A stretch of 64,000 nucleotides of DNA from Isoptericola halalbus (GTDB lineage Bacteria > Actinomycetota > Actinomycetes > Actinomycetales > Cellulomonadaceae). The DNA lies in assembly GCA_009663185.1 (NCBI GenBank), contig VJZX01000008.1, positions 98,511 to 162,510 of the forward strand. Direction: 5' to 3'. This document shows, piece by piece, positions 39,110 through 47,763 of the stretch. The notes under the pieces are model-generated. The model saw only the letters and a list, made by a program, of their open reading frames with translations, was not told where the DNA came from and did not search any database. A program made the translations under genes and the position numbers. Each line of letters begins with the position of its first letter. Within the stretch, counting starts at the first letter, position 1.

Positions 39110-40749
39110 GCGTCCCATCCAACCGCATCGGGCACCGGCCGCGCCGGACCGACGCCGCCGACGTCGCCGCGTACCAGGCGCCCGTCGGCGGTGAGCCGCA
39201 GCTCTACGTCGATCCCGAGGCGGTCGAGGAAGGTCCGGTCGTGGCTCACCACGAGCAGCCCGCCGCGGTAGGCCGCGAGCGCCTCGACGAGCCGGTCGAC
39301 GCTCGCCAGGTCGAGGTTGTTCGTCGGCTCGTCGAGCACGAGCAGCTGCGCCGGCGGGTCGGCCAGGAGGAGCCTGGCGAGCGTGACGCGGAACCGCTCA
39401 CCGCCCGACAGCGTCGCGACCGGGCGCTCGACCTGGTCGCCGCGGACGAGGAAGCGCGCGAGCCGGCTGCGGAGCTCGCCGGGTGGCACGTCGGGCGCCC
39501 CGGCGCGGACGGCGTCGAGCACGGACACGTCGTCGTCGAGCACGTCGAGCCGCTGCGGCAGGTAGCCGACACGGTCCGTGAGGAGCCGGCCCGCCTCGGA
39601 CGGACCGGCGAGCAGACGCTCGAGGAGGGTGGTCTTCCCGACGCCGTTCGGCCCGGTCAGCGCCACCCGCTCGGGTCCGGCGACGACGACCTCGCGGCCG
39701 TCGGAGCCACGCAGCGCGGCGAGACGCCGGCCCGCAGGCACCTCGGGGTCCGGCAGGTCGACCACGATGCGGTCGTCGTCGCGCACGGCGCGCTCGGCCG
39801 CGGAGACGGCGGCACGCGCCTCGGCCTCCTTGCCCAGGGCCTGCCCGCGACGGGCCGCCTGTGACTTCTCGGCGGAGTTGCGCCGGTCGTTGATGGCCGC
39901 CTTGACGTACTTGCGGTTCGCGGCGTCCTTGCGCCCCTGGCGCTGCGAGTGCGCGATGCGCTCCTCGGCCTCGATCCGCTGCCGCTTCTCGCGGCGTAGC
40001 ACCTGCTCCGCGTCGCGCAGCGCCTGGCGGGCGGCGTCCTGCTGGACCGCGAGCCACCGCTCGTACTCGGTGTAGGTGCCGCCGAACGTCGTCAGCGAGC
40101 GCGTCCGCAGCTCCGCGGTCTCGTCGACGAGCTCGAGCAGTGTCCGGTCGTGCGACACGACGACGAGCGCGCCGCGCCACGTGCGCACGAGCTCGTACAG
40201 CTGCTCGCGCGCGGCGCCGTCGAGGTTGTTGGTCGGCTCGTCGAGCAGGGCGACGTCGGCTCCCCGCAGGCGCACGCCGGTCACGGCCGTAAGCATGGCC
40301 TCACCGCCGGACAGCGTGCCGACGCGGCGGTCGAGCACACCCTCGGCGGACGCGACGCCGACCGCGCCCAGCGCGGCCACCGCCCGTTCCTCAGCGTCCC
40401 ACGCGTCACCGACGACGTCGAACAGCTCGGGCCGCGCATCGCCGTCGGCGATCGCCCGCACGGCGTCGACGACGGTGCGCACTCCGAGCAGGTCGGCGAC
40501 CGTCGTGGCGGTGTCGAGGGTGAGCCGCTGCGGCAGGTAGGCGACCTGTCCGGACACGCTGATGGTGCCCGACGACGGGATGAGCATCCCGGCGACGAGC
40601 CTCAGCAGGGTCGACTTGCCGGCCCCGTTGTCGCCGACCAGGCCGGTGCGGCCGCGCGAGAATGCGCCGGAGACGGACGAGATCGGGGTGGCGCCGTCGG
40701 GCCAGGAGAAGGTGACGTCGCCAAGAACGACGGAAGGGGTGGAACGCAC
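39106..40749 (-). CDS. ABC-F family ribosome-associated ATPase
   Basis: Soluble tandem-NBD protein, 547 aa, with no membrane segments. NBD1: Walker A GDNGAGKST, signature LSGGEAM, Walker B VALLDEPTNNLD; NBD2: GPNGVGKTT, LSGGERFRV, LLVLDEPTNNLD. The basic interdomain linker at about residues 245-320 (REKRQRIEAEERIAHSQRQG, then NRKYVKAAINDRR) is the ribosome-inserting arm. Either a translation factor or an antibiotic-resistance ABC-F. GTG 40749 has GAGGAG 6 nt upstream. A leader ORF and hairpin precede it, which favours an inducible resistance type. Confidence 0.93.
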   Translation of the reverse strand: MRSTPSVVLGDVTFSWPDGATPISSVSGAFSRGRTGLVGDNGAGKSTLLRLVAGMLIPSSGTISVSGQVAYLPQRLTLDTATTVADLLGVRTVVDAVRAIADGDARPELFDVVGDAWDAEERAVAALGAVGVASAEGVLDRRVGTLSGGEAMLTAVTGVRLRGADVALLDEPTNNLDGAAREQLYELVRTWRGALVVVSHDRTLLELVDETAELRTRSLTTFGGTYTEYERWLAVQQDAARQALRDAEQVLRREKRQRIEAEERIAHSQRQGRKDAANRKYVKAAINDRRNSAEKSQAARRGQALGKEAEARAAVSAAERAVRDDDRIVVDLPDPEVPAGRRLAALRGSDGREVVVAGPERVALTGPNGVGKTTLLERLLAGPSEAGRLLTDRVGYLPQRLDVLDDDVSVLDAVRAGAPDVPPGELRSRLARFLVRGDQVERPVATLSGGERFRVTLARLLLADPPAQLLVLDEPTNNLDLASVDRLVEALAAYRGGLLVVSHDRTFLDRLGIDVELRLTADGRLVRGDVGGVGPARPVPDAVGWDA

Positions 40750-40760
40750 GGAGGACTCCT

Positions 40761-40789
40761 CGGGACGGGTCGGTGCGCCGACGCTCCCG
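40761..40789 (-). promoter_or_regulatory. Hairpin between leader ORF and ABC-F ribosome site
   Basis: Two-tier stem on the transcribed strand: outer CGGGA/TCCCG and inner GTCGG/CCGAC around a CGCA loop. It sits directly upstream of the ABC-F Shine-Dalgarno and 8 nt after the leader stop codon. It could be half of a translation or transcription attenuator. No U tract follows. Confidence 0.5.
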
Positions 40790-40797
40790 GGGGTGCG

Positions 40798-40836
40798 TCA
40801 ACGCCGGGCTGCGGTACCGCCCGAGCTGCCCGTCAT
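40798..40836 (-). CDS. Candidate 12-aa leader peptide of ABC-F gene
   Basis: ATG 40836 with AAGGA seven nt upstream encodes MTGSSGGTAARR and then TGA, 48 nt before the ABC-F start. It is the only ORF with a good ribosome site in the 184-nt spacer between the acetyltransferase and ABC-F genes. Size, position and the following hairpin match leaders that induce antibiotic-resistance ABC-F genes when a drug stalls the ribosome. Not proven to be translated. Confidence 0.45.
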   Translation of the reverse strand: MTGSSGGTAARR

Positions 40837-40933
40837 CGGCCTGTCCTTCCGTGCGTCCCCTCTCACGTGCGGCCAGCCCGCGGGGACGTCGCCGAGCCTG
40901 CCACGGTTGCCCGCGGCGCCGCAACGTGGTTTC

Positions 40934-41536
40934 TCAGAGTGCGGCGCCCGCTTCCACCGGCCACGGCTCGACGGGCTCGCGGGGGTCACCGGGCAGCAGC
41001 GAGCCGACCCAGGCGTCGCGCCGCACGCCCCGCTGCACACTCCAACGGCGCAGCGTGCCCTCGACGCGGAAGCCGAGCTTCCACGCCACGCGCCGCGACG
41101 CCCAGTTGCCGACGAACGCGCTCCAGTGGGCGCGGACCAGGCCCAGGCCCTCCGGGTCGAGAGCCCAGTCGACGACGAGCCGCGCGGCCTCGGTCGTCAG
41201 GCCGCGGTCGCGGGCGCCCGGAGCCGCCCAGTAACCCAGCTCGCCGGCGCGCTCGACGCCCGGCTCGCCCTCGCAGGTGATGCCGACCATGCCCAGGACC
41301 TGGCCGTCCGCCTCGCCGGGTTCGCGGATTGCCCACGTGAAGTTCGTCTCGCGCGCCCAGCCGTCGGCGACCATGCCGGTGACGAACGCCTCGGCATCGG
41401 CGTGGGAGTACGGCGAGGGCACCGTGGTCCACTCCGCGATGGCCGGGTCGGCGCAGATCGCGGCGATCTGATCGACGTCGCGGATGGTCGGCACGGACAG
41501 GCGGACTCGCTCCGAGCTGAGGACGAAGGGCTCCAT
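40934..41536 (-). CDS. GNAT family N-acetyltransferase (RimJ/RimL-like)
   Basis: 200 aa. RVRLSVPTIRDVDQIAAICADP, WAIREPGEADGQVLGMVGI, and the acetyl-CoA region ELGYWAAPGARDRGLTTEA, then FVGNWASRRVAWKLGFRVEG place it in the RimJ/RimL-type GNATs. Target unknown. ATG 41536 is preferred (a CACGAT hexamer lies 7 nt upstream); ATG 41545 is three codons longer. Confidence 0.88.
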   Translation of the reverse strand: MEPFVLSSERVRLSVPTIRDVDQIAAICADPAIAEWTTVPSPYSHADAEAFVTGMVADGWARETNFTWAIREPGEADGQVLGMVGITCEGEPGVERAGELGYWAAPGARDRGLTTEAARLVVDWALDPEGLGLVRAHWSAFVGNWASRRVAWKLGFRVEGTLRRWSVQRGVRRDAWVGSLLPGDPREPVEPWPVEAGAAL

Positions 41537-41575
41537 GGCCCGCATCGTGTCACGCCGCGAGTGCGTGGTTCACGG

Positions 41576-42724
41576 CTATTGCTCGCCCTCGCCGCCTGGG
41601 TCGCCGTCCGAGGGCGCATCCGAGGCGAGCGCCTCCGGCTGGATCGGTGAGCCGAGCGTGATCGGGACGAGCAGGTCGCCGCGCAGGGTCGAGAACACGG
41701 TCCACGCCACGGCGACCAGCGGGACGGCGATGATCGCGCCGAGGATCCCCGCGAGGACCGTGCCCGACAGCACCGAGAGCGCGACGACCACCGGGTGCAG
41801 CGCCACCTGCTTGCCCATGATGAGGGGCTGCAGGATGTGCCCCTCGAGCTGACCGATGAGCGCGATACCGATCGTGACGATGAGGGCAGTGATGAACCCC
41901 TCGGCCGCGAACGCCACGACGGCGGCGATGATCATGGCCAGGGGCGCGCCGATGAGCGGGATGAACGCGCCGATGAACACGAGCACCGCGAGGGGCGCCG
42001 CGAGGGGCACACCGAGGATCGTCAGCAGGATGAACGCCAGGATCCCGTCGATGAACGCGATGATGACCGTGCCTCGCGCGAACCCGGAGAAGGTGTACCA
42101 GCCGGCGGCCGCAGCGTCGGCCCAGCGGGTTCGGTAGGCGAGCGGGACCTGGCCGAGGAACCAGGCCCACATCTGCCCGCCCGAGTTGACGAAGAACACG
42201 GTCAGGAAGATCGCCAACGCGATCACGATGAAAGCCTCGACTACAGCCCCCGCGCCCTGCGCGGCCTGGCTCAGCAGCCTCTCGGCGTTGTCCGCGATCC
42301 AGGCGCGGCCCTCGTCGATCCACTCATTGATCTGGTCGAGCGTGACCGTCAACCCGAACGGGCCGTCCTCGAGCACGTCGAGGATCTGTCGCACGCCCGT
42401 GTCGAACTGTCCCGCCAGTGCGGTCCACTGCCCAGCGACCGACGCGACGACGTAGGTCACCATTCCGCCGAACAGCAAGATCCCGGACAGGATGGCCAGC
42501 GCGGTCGCGAGCGGCCGCGGCATGACCTTGGCGTACCAGTCGGTCACCGGACGCAGCACGGACGTGATGACGAGCGCGAGGAAGACCGCGACGAACACGA
42601 TGCGCACCTGCGCCGTCGCGTAGAACACGAGCGCCACGCCCGCCAAGACGGCGATGAGTCGCCACGACCAGCCGGCCGACGTGCGTAGCCAGGCAGGGAC
42701 GTTCTCGCGCGAGCCCTCGGCCAC
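41576..42724 (-). CDS. AI-2E family transporter
   Basis: 382-aa polytopic membrane protein of the AI-2E/PerM family, with about eight hydrophobic segments. Characteristic regions: VFLALVITSVLRPVTDWY near the N terminus, GFARGTVIIAFIDGILAF, and GAFIPLIGAPLAMIIAAVVA, LEGHILQPLIMGKQVALHP. Transport of AI-2 is not established for most members; some are Na+/H+ exchangers. GTG 42724 has GAGGAGGAGG six nt upstream. Confidence 0.92.
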   Translation of the reverse strand: MAEGSRENVPAWLRTSAGWSWRLIAVLAGVALVFYATAQVRIVFVAVFLALVITSVLRPVTDWYAKVMPRPLATALAILSGILLFGGMVTYVVASVAGQWTALAGQFDTGVRQILDVLEDGPFGLTVTLDQINEWIDEGRAWIADNAERLLSQAAQGAGAVVEAFIVIALAIFLTVFFVNSGGQMWAWFLGQVPLAYRTRWADAAAAGWYTFSGFARGTVIIAFIDGILAFILLTILGVPLAAPLAVLVFIGAFIPLIGAPLAMIIAAVVAFAAEGFITALIVTIGIALIGQLEGHILQPLIMGKQVALHPVVVALSVLSGTVLAGILGAIIAVPLVAVAWTVFSTLRGDLLVPITLGSPIQPEALASDAPSDGDPGGEGEQ

Positions 42725-42854
42725 ACGCCACCTCCTCCTCGTCCGGTCTGTCCAGTGTGCCCCACGACGGTACCGCCGGCAGACCACCGGCGACCGTGTC
42801 GATCAGTGGCTTCAACCAGCCGGCTCGCCCACACCTCCCGGTACGCTGCGGCCC

Positions 42855-43667
42855 GTGCGCAGCATTCCGTCATCGATGGACGCCGACGTCGTGGCCGCCG
42901 TCGACGGCCGACTCGACACGATCGAGGTCGGGCACGGGGTCCGCATCCTCTGGGCGATCGAGAGCGGGAGCCGCGCATGGGGATTTCCCTCCCCGGACAG
43001 CGACTATGACTGCCGGTTCGTGTACGCGCGGCCGCGCGACGACTACCTCTCCTTGCGGACGCCGCGCGACGTCGTGGAGACACCGGTTGACGCCGTCCTT
43101 GACGTCGGCGGGTGGGACGTGCGCAAGGCGCTCGGACTGCTCGTCCGCGGGAACGCCGTCGTGAGCGAGTGGCTGCGCTCACCGATCGTCTATCGGGGCG
43201 ACGTGTCGGTCCGAGACCTCCTGCTCGAGCTTGCTCAGGACGTCGTAGATCCCGCGGACGTCGTGCGGCACTACTCGCACGTCGCCCAGAACAACCTCGC
43301 ACTGCACGAGCGCACCGGTGCACTCAAGAAGTTCTTCTACGCGCTGCGTCCGGCGGCTGCGCTTCGGTGGCTGCGCGAGCACCCGACATCGGTGTCACCG
43401 CCGATCGATCTGCCGGCGCTGCTCGCCGAGGTCGACGTGCCTCCGGACGTCCATACGGCCGTCAGGGATCTCGTCGCAGCGAAGGCGACAACGCGTGAGA
43501 TGGGTGGAGGCGCGGCACCGCCGGTGCTCCGCCGGTTCGTCGACCACGAGCTCGGTCGTGCCGAGACGCGCCGCGCCGGCCGCCGCCCGCTCACGGCGGA
43601 CGAGCGCACGGCCCGCGAGCATGCGTGGACTCGGGCGGACCAGGTGTTCCGCGCACTGGTGGGTTGA
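42855..43667 (+). CDS. Nucleotidyltransferase superfamily protein (PF10127-like)
   Basis: 270 aa, DNA polymerase beta-type minimal nucleotidyltransferase. The motif ESGSRAWGFPSPDSDYDCRFVY near residue 30 holds the GS signature and two catalytic Asp. Downstream regions YSHVAQNNLALHERTGALKKFFYALRP and ELGRAETRRAGRRPL resemble YcgL/RlaP-type proteins; RlaP members occur with RNA repair ligases, but none is next to this gene. GTG 42855 follows TACGCT (42842-42847) by 7 nt; ATG 42876 is the alternative. Confidence 0.88.
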   Translation: MRSIPSSMDADVVAAVDGRLDTIEVGHGVRILWAIESGSRAWGFPSPDSDYDCRFVYARPRDDYLSLRTPRDVVETPVDAVLDVGGWDVRKALGLLVRGNAVVSEWLRSPIVYRGDVSVRDLLLELAQDVVDPADVVRHYSHVAQNNLALHERTGALKKFFYALRPAAALRWLREHPTSVSPPIDLPALLAEVDVPPDVHTAVRDLVAAKATTREMGGGAAPPVLRRFVDHELGRAETRRAGRRPLTADERTAREHAWTRADQVFRALVG

Positions 43668-43722
43668 ACGTCGGAAACGCTCCGGGTCCTTGATCGTCGA
43701 CAGGGCGACCCTGACAGGCCAA

Positions 43723-43756
43723 GGAGGCTCCGGCGACGTTCGTCACCGTAGCCTCC
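43723..43756. terminator. Bidirectional terminator hairpin
   Basis: Outer arms GGAGGCT and AGCCTCC with an inner stem CGG-GAC/GTC-CCG and two mismatches, between the convergent nucleotidyltransferase and GntP genes. It can fold on either strand. No strong U tract. The rest of the 123-nt spacer shows nothing else. Confidence 0.7.
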
Positions 43757-43790
43757 CTGTGCCCTTGTCACTGGTTCTACGCGCGTCGGT

Positions 43791-45242
43791 TCACACCAGC
43801 GCGAAGAGCAGCCAGGTGACGCCGAAGCCCGTGACTCCGCAGATCGTGGTGAGCACGGTCCACGTCTTCAGGCCGTCCGCGACCGACAGGCCGAGGTACT
43901 TGGTCACGATCCAGAAGCCCGAATCGTTGATGTGGGACAGGCCGAGCCCGCCGAAGCCGATGGCGAGGGTGATCAGCGCGACCTGCACCGGGCTGTAGCC
44001 GCCGGCGGCGATCGCGTCGGCGAGGAGGCCACCGGTGGTGAGAATGGCGACGGTCGCCGAGCCCTGGGCTGCGCGCAGCGCCGAGGCGATGACGAAGCCG
44101 GCCACGATCACCGGAAGCCCGATCGCCGTGAGGCTGTCCGAGAGCGCGGTGCCGATGCCCGACACCACGAGGACGTTCGCGAACACGCCGCCGGCACCGG
44201 TCACGAAGATGATGACCGCCACGATGGGCAGGGCGGAGTCGGCGACGAGGCTGCGCTTGGTCTTGGTCCAGCCGGCACGGCCGCCGATAGCCAAGTAGGC
44301 GACCACCACGCCGACGAGAAGTGCCGTCGTCGGGGCGCTGACGAAGGAGGCGAGCGGCCGGATCGGGCTGTCCTCGGCGAGGAGCGTGTTGAGGACCGAG
44401 CCGATCATGATCAGCACGATCGGGATCAGGATCAGGACGGTGACCATCAACGCGCTCGGCACGTTGGTCCGCGTGCGAACCCCGGTCCGGACAGCCGTGG
44501 ACACCCCGCCCGACGGGGCCGAGGAGCCTGCGCCGGGTCCCGCCGAACCCGTCGGGGAGCCGGGACCGTCGGTCTCGGGCTCCTCCTGGCCTTCGAGCGC
44601 CTCGCTCGCCGGTGAGGAACCCAGCGTGATCCTCTCGACCTTGAAGAGGCGGGCCGCGAAGAAGCCGACGGCACCCACTACCGCCGAGACCACCAGGCCG
44701 ATGACGGTCAGGAGGCCGACGTCGGCACCCGTCAGGGCCGCGGAGGCGACCGGGCCCGGGTGGGGCGGCAGTGCGACGTGCACCGTCAGGAGCACGGCGG
44801 CGACCGGCAGGCCGAGCCTCATCGGGTGGATCTTCGCGACCTTCGCGAACGCGAAGACGATCGGCGCGAGGATGATGAAGCCGACGTCGAAGAACACCGG
44901 GATGCCCAGGATGAACGCCGCGGCGGTGAGGGCCACGACGACCCGCTTCGGACCGAGCAGGTCGGTGAACCGGCGGGCGAGGTGGTCGGCGCCGCCGGAG
45001 ACCTCGATGAGCCGGCCGAGCATCGATCCCAGGCCGACGACGATCGCCACCGAGCCGAGGACCTTGCCCATGCCTTCGACCATCGTCGGGACGACGTCGG
45101 CGACCGGGATCCCGGTGACGAGCGCGGTTCCCATCGAGACGAGCAGGAGCGAGACGAAGGCGGGCAGCTCGAGCTTGATGACGAGCACGAGGAGCACGGC
45201 GACCGCCGCGAGAGCGATCAGCAGGAGTGTCAGGGTTCCCAT
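43791..45242 (-). CDS. GntP family permease
   Basis: 483-aa polytopic transporter of gluconate or related sugar acids; about 12-13 membrane segments. Family motifs LGSMLGRLIEVSGGADHLARR, LGIPVFFDVGFIILAPI, HVALPPHPGPVAS and GLGLSHINDSGFWIVTKY. A Pro/Gly/Ser-rich cytoplasmic loop of about 55 residues (near 205-260) interrupts the middle. It is last in the kinase-dehydrogenase-permease run, 7 nt after the dehydrogenase, so it likely imports the four-carbon acid used by those enzymes. Confidence 0.94.
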   Translation of the reverse strand: MGTLTLLLIALAAVAVLLVLVIKLELPAFVSLLLVSMGTALVTGIPVADVVPTMVEGMGKVLGSVAIVVGLGSMLGRLIEVSGGADHLARRFTDLLGPKRVVVALTAAAFILGIPVFFDVGFIILAPIVFAFAKVAKIHPMRLGLPVAAVLLTVHVALPPHPGPVASAALTGADVGLLTVIGLVVSAVVGAVGFFAARLFKVERITLGSSPASEALEGQEEPETDGPGSPTGSAGPGAGSSAPSGGVSTAVRTGVRTRTNVPSALMVTVLILIPIVLIMIGSVLNTLLAEDSPIRPLASFVSAPTTALLVGVVVAYLAIGGRAGWTKTKRSLVADSALPIVAVIIFVTGAGGVFANVLVVSGIGTALSDSLTAIGLPVIVAGFVIASALRAAQGSATVAILTTGGLLADAIAAGGYSPVQVALITLAIGFGGLGLSHINDSGFWIVTKYLGLSVADGLKTWTVLTTICGVTGFGVTWLLFALV

Positions 45243-45249
45243 GGTGAGC

Positions 45250-46143
45250 TCACTTCCCGTTCGGTGCGACGACGGTGATCACGGCGGAGTCGTCAGCGGC
45301 GGCGAGTCCCGCGGCCTGACCGACGAGGTAGAGCTGCTCGGCCGCGGAGGCCACCGGTGTGGGCAGGCCGACCGAGCGGGCCGCGGAGCCCACGATGCCC
45401 ATGTCCTTGACGAAGATGTCCAGCCGGCTGCGGACCTCGGCCCCGTCCTCCTCGTACGCCTCGAGCATCCGGGGGCCCCGGTCGCCGAGCATGAACGAGG
45501 CGGCGGCGCCGGCGCCGAGCGTGCGCAGGACGAGCTCCTGGTCGAGCCCGAGTGCGCCCGCCAGAGCGAGGGCCTCGGCCGCGGCGGCGATGTGCACGCC
45601 GCACAGGAGCTGGTTGACCGTCTTCATGGCCTGCCCGTCCCCGGGCCTTGCGCCCATGCGCTGCAGGGTCGAGGAGAGGCGGTGGAGCACCGGCTCGGCC
45701 GCGGCATACGCCTCGTCGGTGGCGCCGACGGTGATGAGGAGTTCGCCCTTGGCGGCGCGTACGGGCCCGCCGGAGATCGGCGCGTCCACGAGGTGGAAGC
45801 CCTCGTGGGCCAGGCGTGCGGAGACCTCGCGCACGGCGTCGATGCCGACCGTCGAGGTCAGCACGACGAGCGCGCCCGGCTGCAGGACGGCCACGACGCC
45901 GTTCTCGCCGTACAGCGCGTCCTCGAGCTGGTTGCGGTTGCGGACGGCGAGCAGCACGACGTCGACGCCGGTCGCCGCGTCCCGCGCCGAGGTCGCCGGC
46001 ACGACGCCGGCCTCCTGCGCGAGCGCGCTGCGCTCGGGATCGATGTCGAATCCCCGCACCTGGTATCTCTCGGCGAGGCGGGAGGCCATGGGCAGGCCCA
46101 TGGCTCCCAGGCCGAGAACGGCGATGGTCGGGTCGGTAGACAC
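45250..46143 (-). CDS. NAD-dependent hydroxyacid dehydrogenase (threonate dehydrogenase-like)
   Basis: 3-hydroxyisobutyrate dehydrogenase superfamily, 297 aa. Rossmann loop GLGAMGLPMASRL, substrate site DAPISGGPVRAAKG, catalytic Lys in KTVNQLLCGVHI. Next to a DUF1537 kinase the best match is L-threonate/D-erythronate-type 2-dehydrogenase (LtnD/PdxA-independent type), making a 2-oxo acid for the kinase. GTG 46143 has AAGGAGG five nt upstream. Confidence 0.9.
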   Translation of the reverse strand: MSTDPTIAVLGLGAMGLPMASRLAERYQVRGFDIDPERSALAQEAGVVPATSARDAATGVDVVLLAVRNRNQLEDALYGENGVVAVLQPGALVVLTSTVGIDAVREVSARLAHEGFHLVDAPISGGPVRAAKGELLITVGATDEAYAAAEPVLHRLSSTLQRMGARPGDGQAMKTVNQLLCGVHIAAAAEALALAGALGLDQELVLRTLGAGAAASFMLGDRGPRMLEAYEEDGAEVRSRLDIFVKDMGIVGSAARSVGLPTPVASAAEQLYLVGQAAGLAAADDSAVITVVAPNGK

Positions 46144-46214
46144 GGTTCCTCCTTGAACGATGCGTGATTCTGGTCCGGAGAGCGACGGCCTGGGACGGCC
46201 GCCGCCGGTCGCGG

Positions 46215-47666
46215 TCACTCGGTGAGCTTGTCGACGACGTCGGCGAGGTTCTGCTCGGTCCCGACGTTGCCCGCGAAGACGATGTAGGGGATGCCGCGGG
46301 CAGGGCCCTCGCTCGGCTCCCACAACGAGACGATGCCCGGAAGCATCGGACCCCGGACGATGGCCCGGGTGATCTCCAGGCCCCGGCTGGCGACGTCCGA
46401 GGACGTGATGCCCCCCTTGGCGATGACGAACCGCAGCGGCCGGGCTGCCAGGATCCGCTGGACCACCTCCACGACGGCGTCGGACACGGTGCGCGCGATG
46501 TCGAGGGAGGCGCCGGCGTCGTCTCCGGTGACGAGGGTGCGGGACGTGCGCACCACGACGTTGCCGGCCTCGAGCAGCTCGACGGTCCGGGCGACGACGT
46601 CGGCGAGGTGCGCGTCGCGGTCCCCGCGCAGGACGGAGTCGACGTCGATCTCGACCTCGGCCGGGTGGCGCCGGTCCCGGAGGGCCTCGAGCTGCCGCGT
46701 CGTCTGCGACACGTGGGACCCCACGACGATCAGTCCGCTGGTCGCGTCCTGCGCCATGCCGCCCGACCTGATCCCGGCGACCTCGGCCGCGGTCAGCGGT
46801 TCGAGGACGTCCTGGCCGATGAGCGCGCGGACGAACGGCGGGCCGACCCGGTAGACGAACCGCTTGCCCGCGGCCTCCGCCCTGAGCAGCGCCAGCGCGA
46901 GGACACGCAGGTCCGTCTCCTCCACGGCGTCGACCACGACGGGGCGGCCGTCGGCGCAGCGGAGCAGCGCCTCGGCGACGGCGTCCGCGCCGCTGCGCAG
47001 GACGTCGAGAGTGATCGCCGTGACGTCGTCGGCTCCGTAGCGCCCCTGGGACTTCTCCTCGACCCAGGCGCGAAGGTCGGACGAGGCGTAGCCGAAGGAG
47101 GCATCCTTCGCGAACTCCGTCTCCCCCACCGGCAGGTATCCGTCCGCCGCCGAGCCGGCGTAGTGCACCCCGCCGACGGTGATTCGTCCGGCGTCGCCGA
47201 ACGCCGGGACGATGACGACGCCGTCGGCGGTCGCCCCGGCGACGTCGGCAAGGGTCTCGGTGAGGACGTCCGGCTCGAGCGGGTAGTGCCCGCGCAGGGT
47301 GGAGTCCCCCCGGGACACGAAGTCGATCTCGACGCCGAGCTCGGCCGCGGCGCGCAGAGCGTTCGTGGCGACCGCGCGGTTGCGCTCGGCCGCCGTCGCC
47401 GGCGCCAGGCTCCGGGAGTTGGTCATGACGTAGACGGCCGGTGCCCCGGTCCCCAGCGCCCACGCCAGGTCCTCACGTGACCAGCTGGTCAGAACCGGCA
47501 GGTCGGCCACCGACTGCGTCCCCGTGGGGTCGTCGTCCAGGACGACGAGGCGGCGGGCGCTGGCACCGCGGGCTGCGTGGACCTCGACGGCGCTGACGGC
47601 AAGGGGTTCGGGATAGCCGGCCAGGAGGTCTGCTCCGGCGATCTTGACCGGTACGTCGGTGGACAC
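46215..47666 (-). CDS. Four-carbon acid sugar kinase (DUF1537)
   Basis: 483 aa, OtnK/DenK-type kinase phosphorylating 2-oxo-tetronates or the tetronate itself. N-terminal domain has LVVLDDDPTGTQSVADLPVL and YVMTNSRSL, FVSRGDSTLRGHYPLE; C-terminal nucleotide-binding domain has GSHVSQTTRQLEAL, KGGITSSDVA and VFAGNVGTEQNL. GTG 47666 has AAAGGAG upstream. A palindromic operator lies 25-37 nt before the start. The aldolase and isomerase needed to complete the usual pathway are not adjacent. Confidence 0.93.
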   Translation of the reverse strand: MSTDVPVKIAGADLLAGYPEPLAVSAVEVHAARGASARRLVVLDDDPTGTQSVADLPVLTSWSREDLAWALGTGAPAVYVMTNSRSLAPATAAERNRAVATNALRAAAELGVEIDFVSRGDSTLRGHYPLEPDVLTETLADVAGATADGVVIVPAFGDAGRITVGGVHYAGSAADGYLPVGETEFAKDASFGYASSDLRAWVEEKSQGRYGADDVTAITLDVLRSGADAVAEALLRCADGRPVVVDAVEETDLRVLALALLRAEAAGKRFVYRVGPPFVRALIGQDVLEPLTAAEVAGIRSGGMAQDATSGLIVVGSHVSQTTRQLEALRDRRHPAEVEIDVDSVLRGDRDAHLADVVARTVELLEAGNVVVRTSRTLVTGDDAGASLDIARTVSDAVVEVVQRILAARPLRFVIAKGGITSSDVASRGLEITRAIVRGPMLPGIVSLWEPSEGPARGIPYIVFAGNVGTEQNLADVVDKLTE

Positions 47667-47690
47667 GGTGCGCTCCTTTGCTACGCCTCT

Positions 47691-47703
47691 GACCTCAGAG
47701 GTC
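47691..47703. promoter_or_regulatory. Palindromic operator upstream of kinase
   Basis: Perfect palindrome GACCTCAGAGGTC. The minus-strand form AGACCTCTGAGG matches the site upstream of the FadR-type gene. It lies just downstream of the proposed -10, so a bound repressor would block transcription. Confidence 0.75.
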
Positions 47704-47708
47704 TTGTC

Positions 47709-47737
47709 TAATGAGTTCTCGACCACCGTCTACACAA
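47709..47737 (-). promoter_or_regulatory. Candidate promoter of kinase-dehydrogenase-gntP operon
   Basis: TTGTGT (47732-47737) and TCATTA (47709-47714) with a 17-nt spacer, immediately upstream of the operator at 47691. The -10 is a poor match. Confidence 0.4.
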
Positions 47738-47763
47738 GGGTGATGCCGCCTTGGTGGAAGCGG

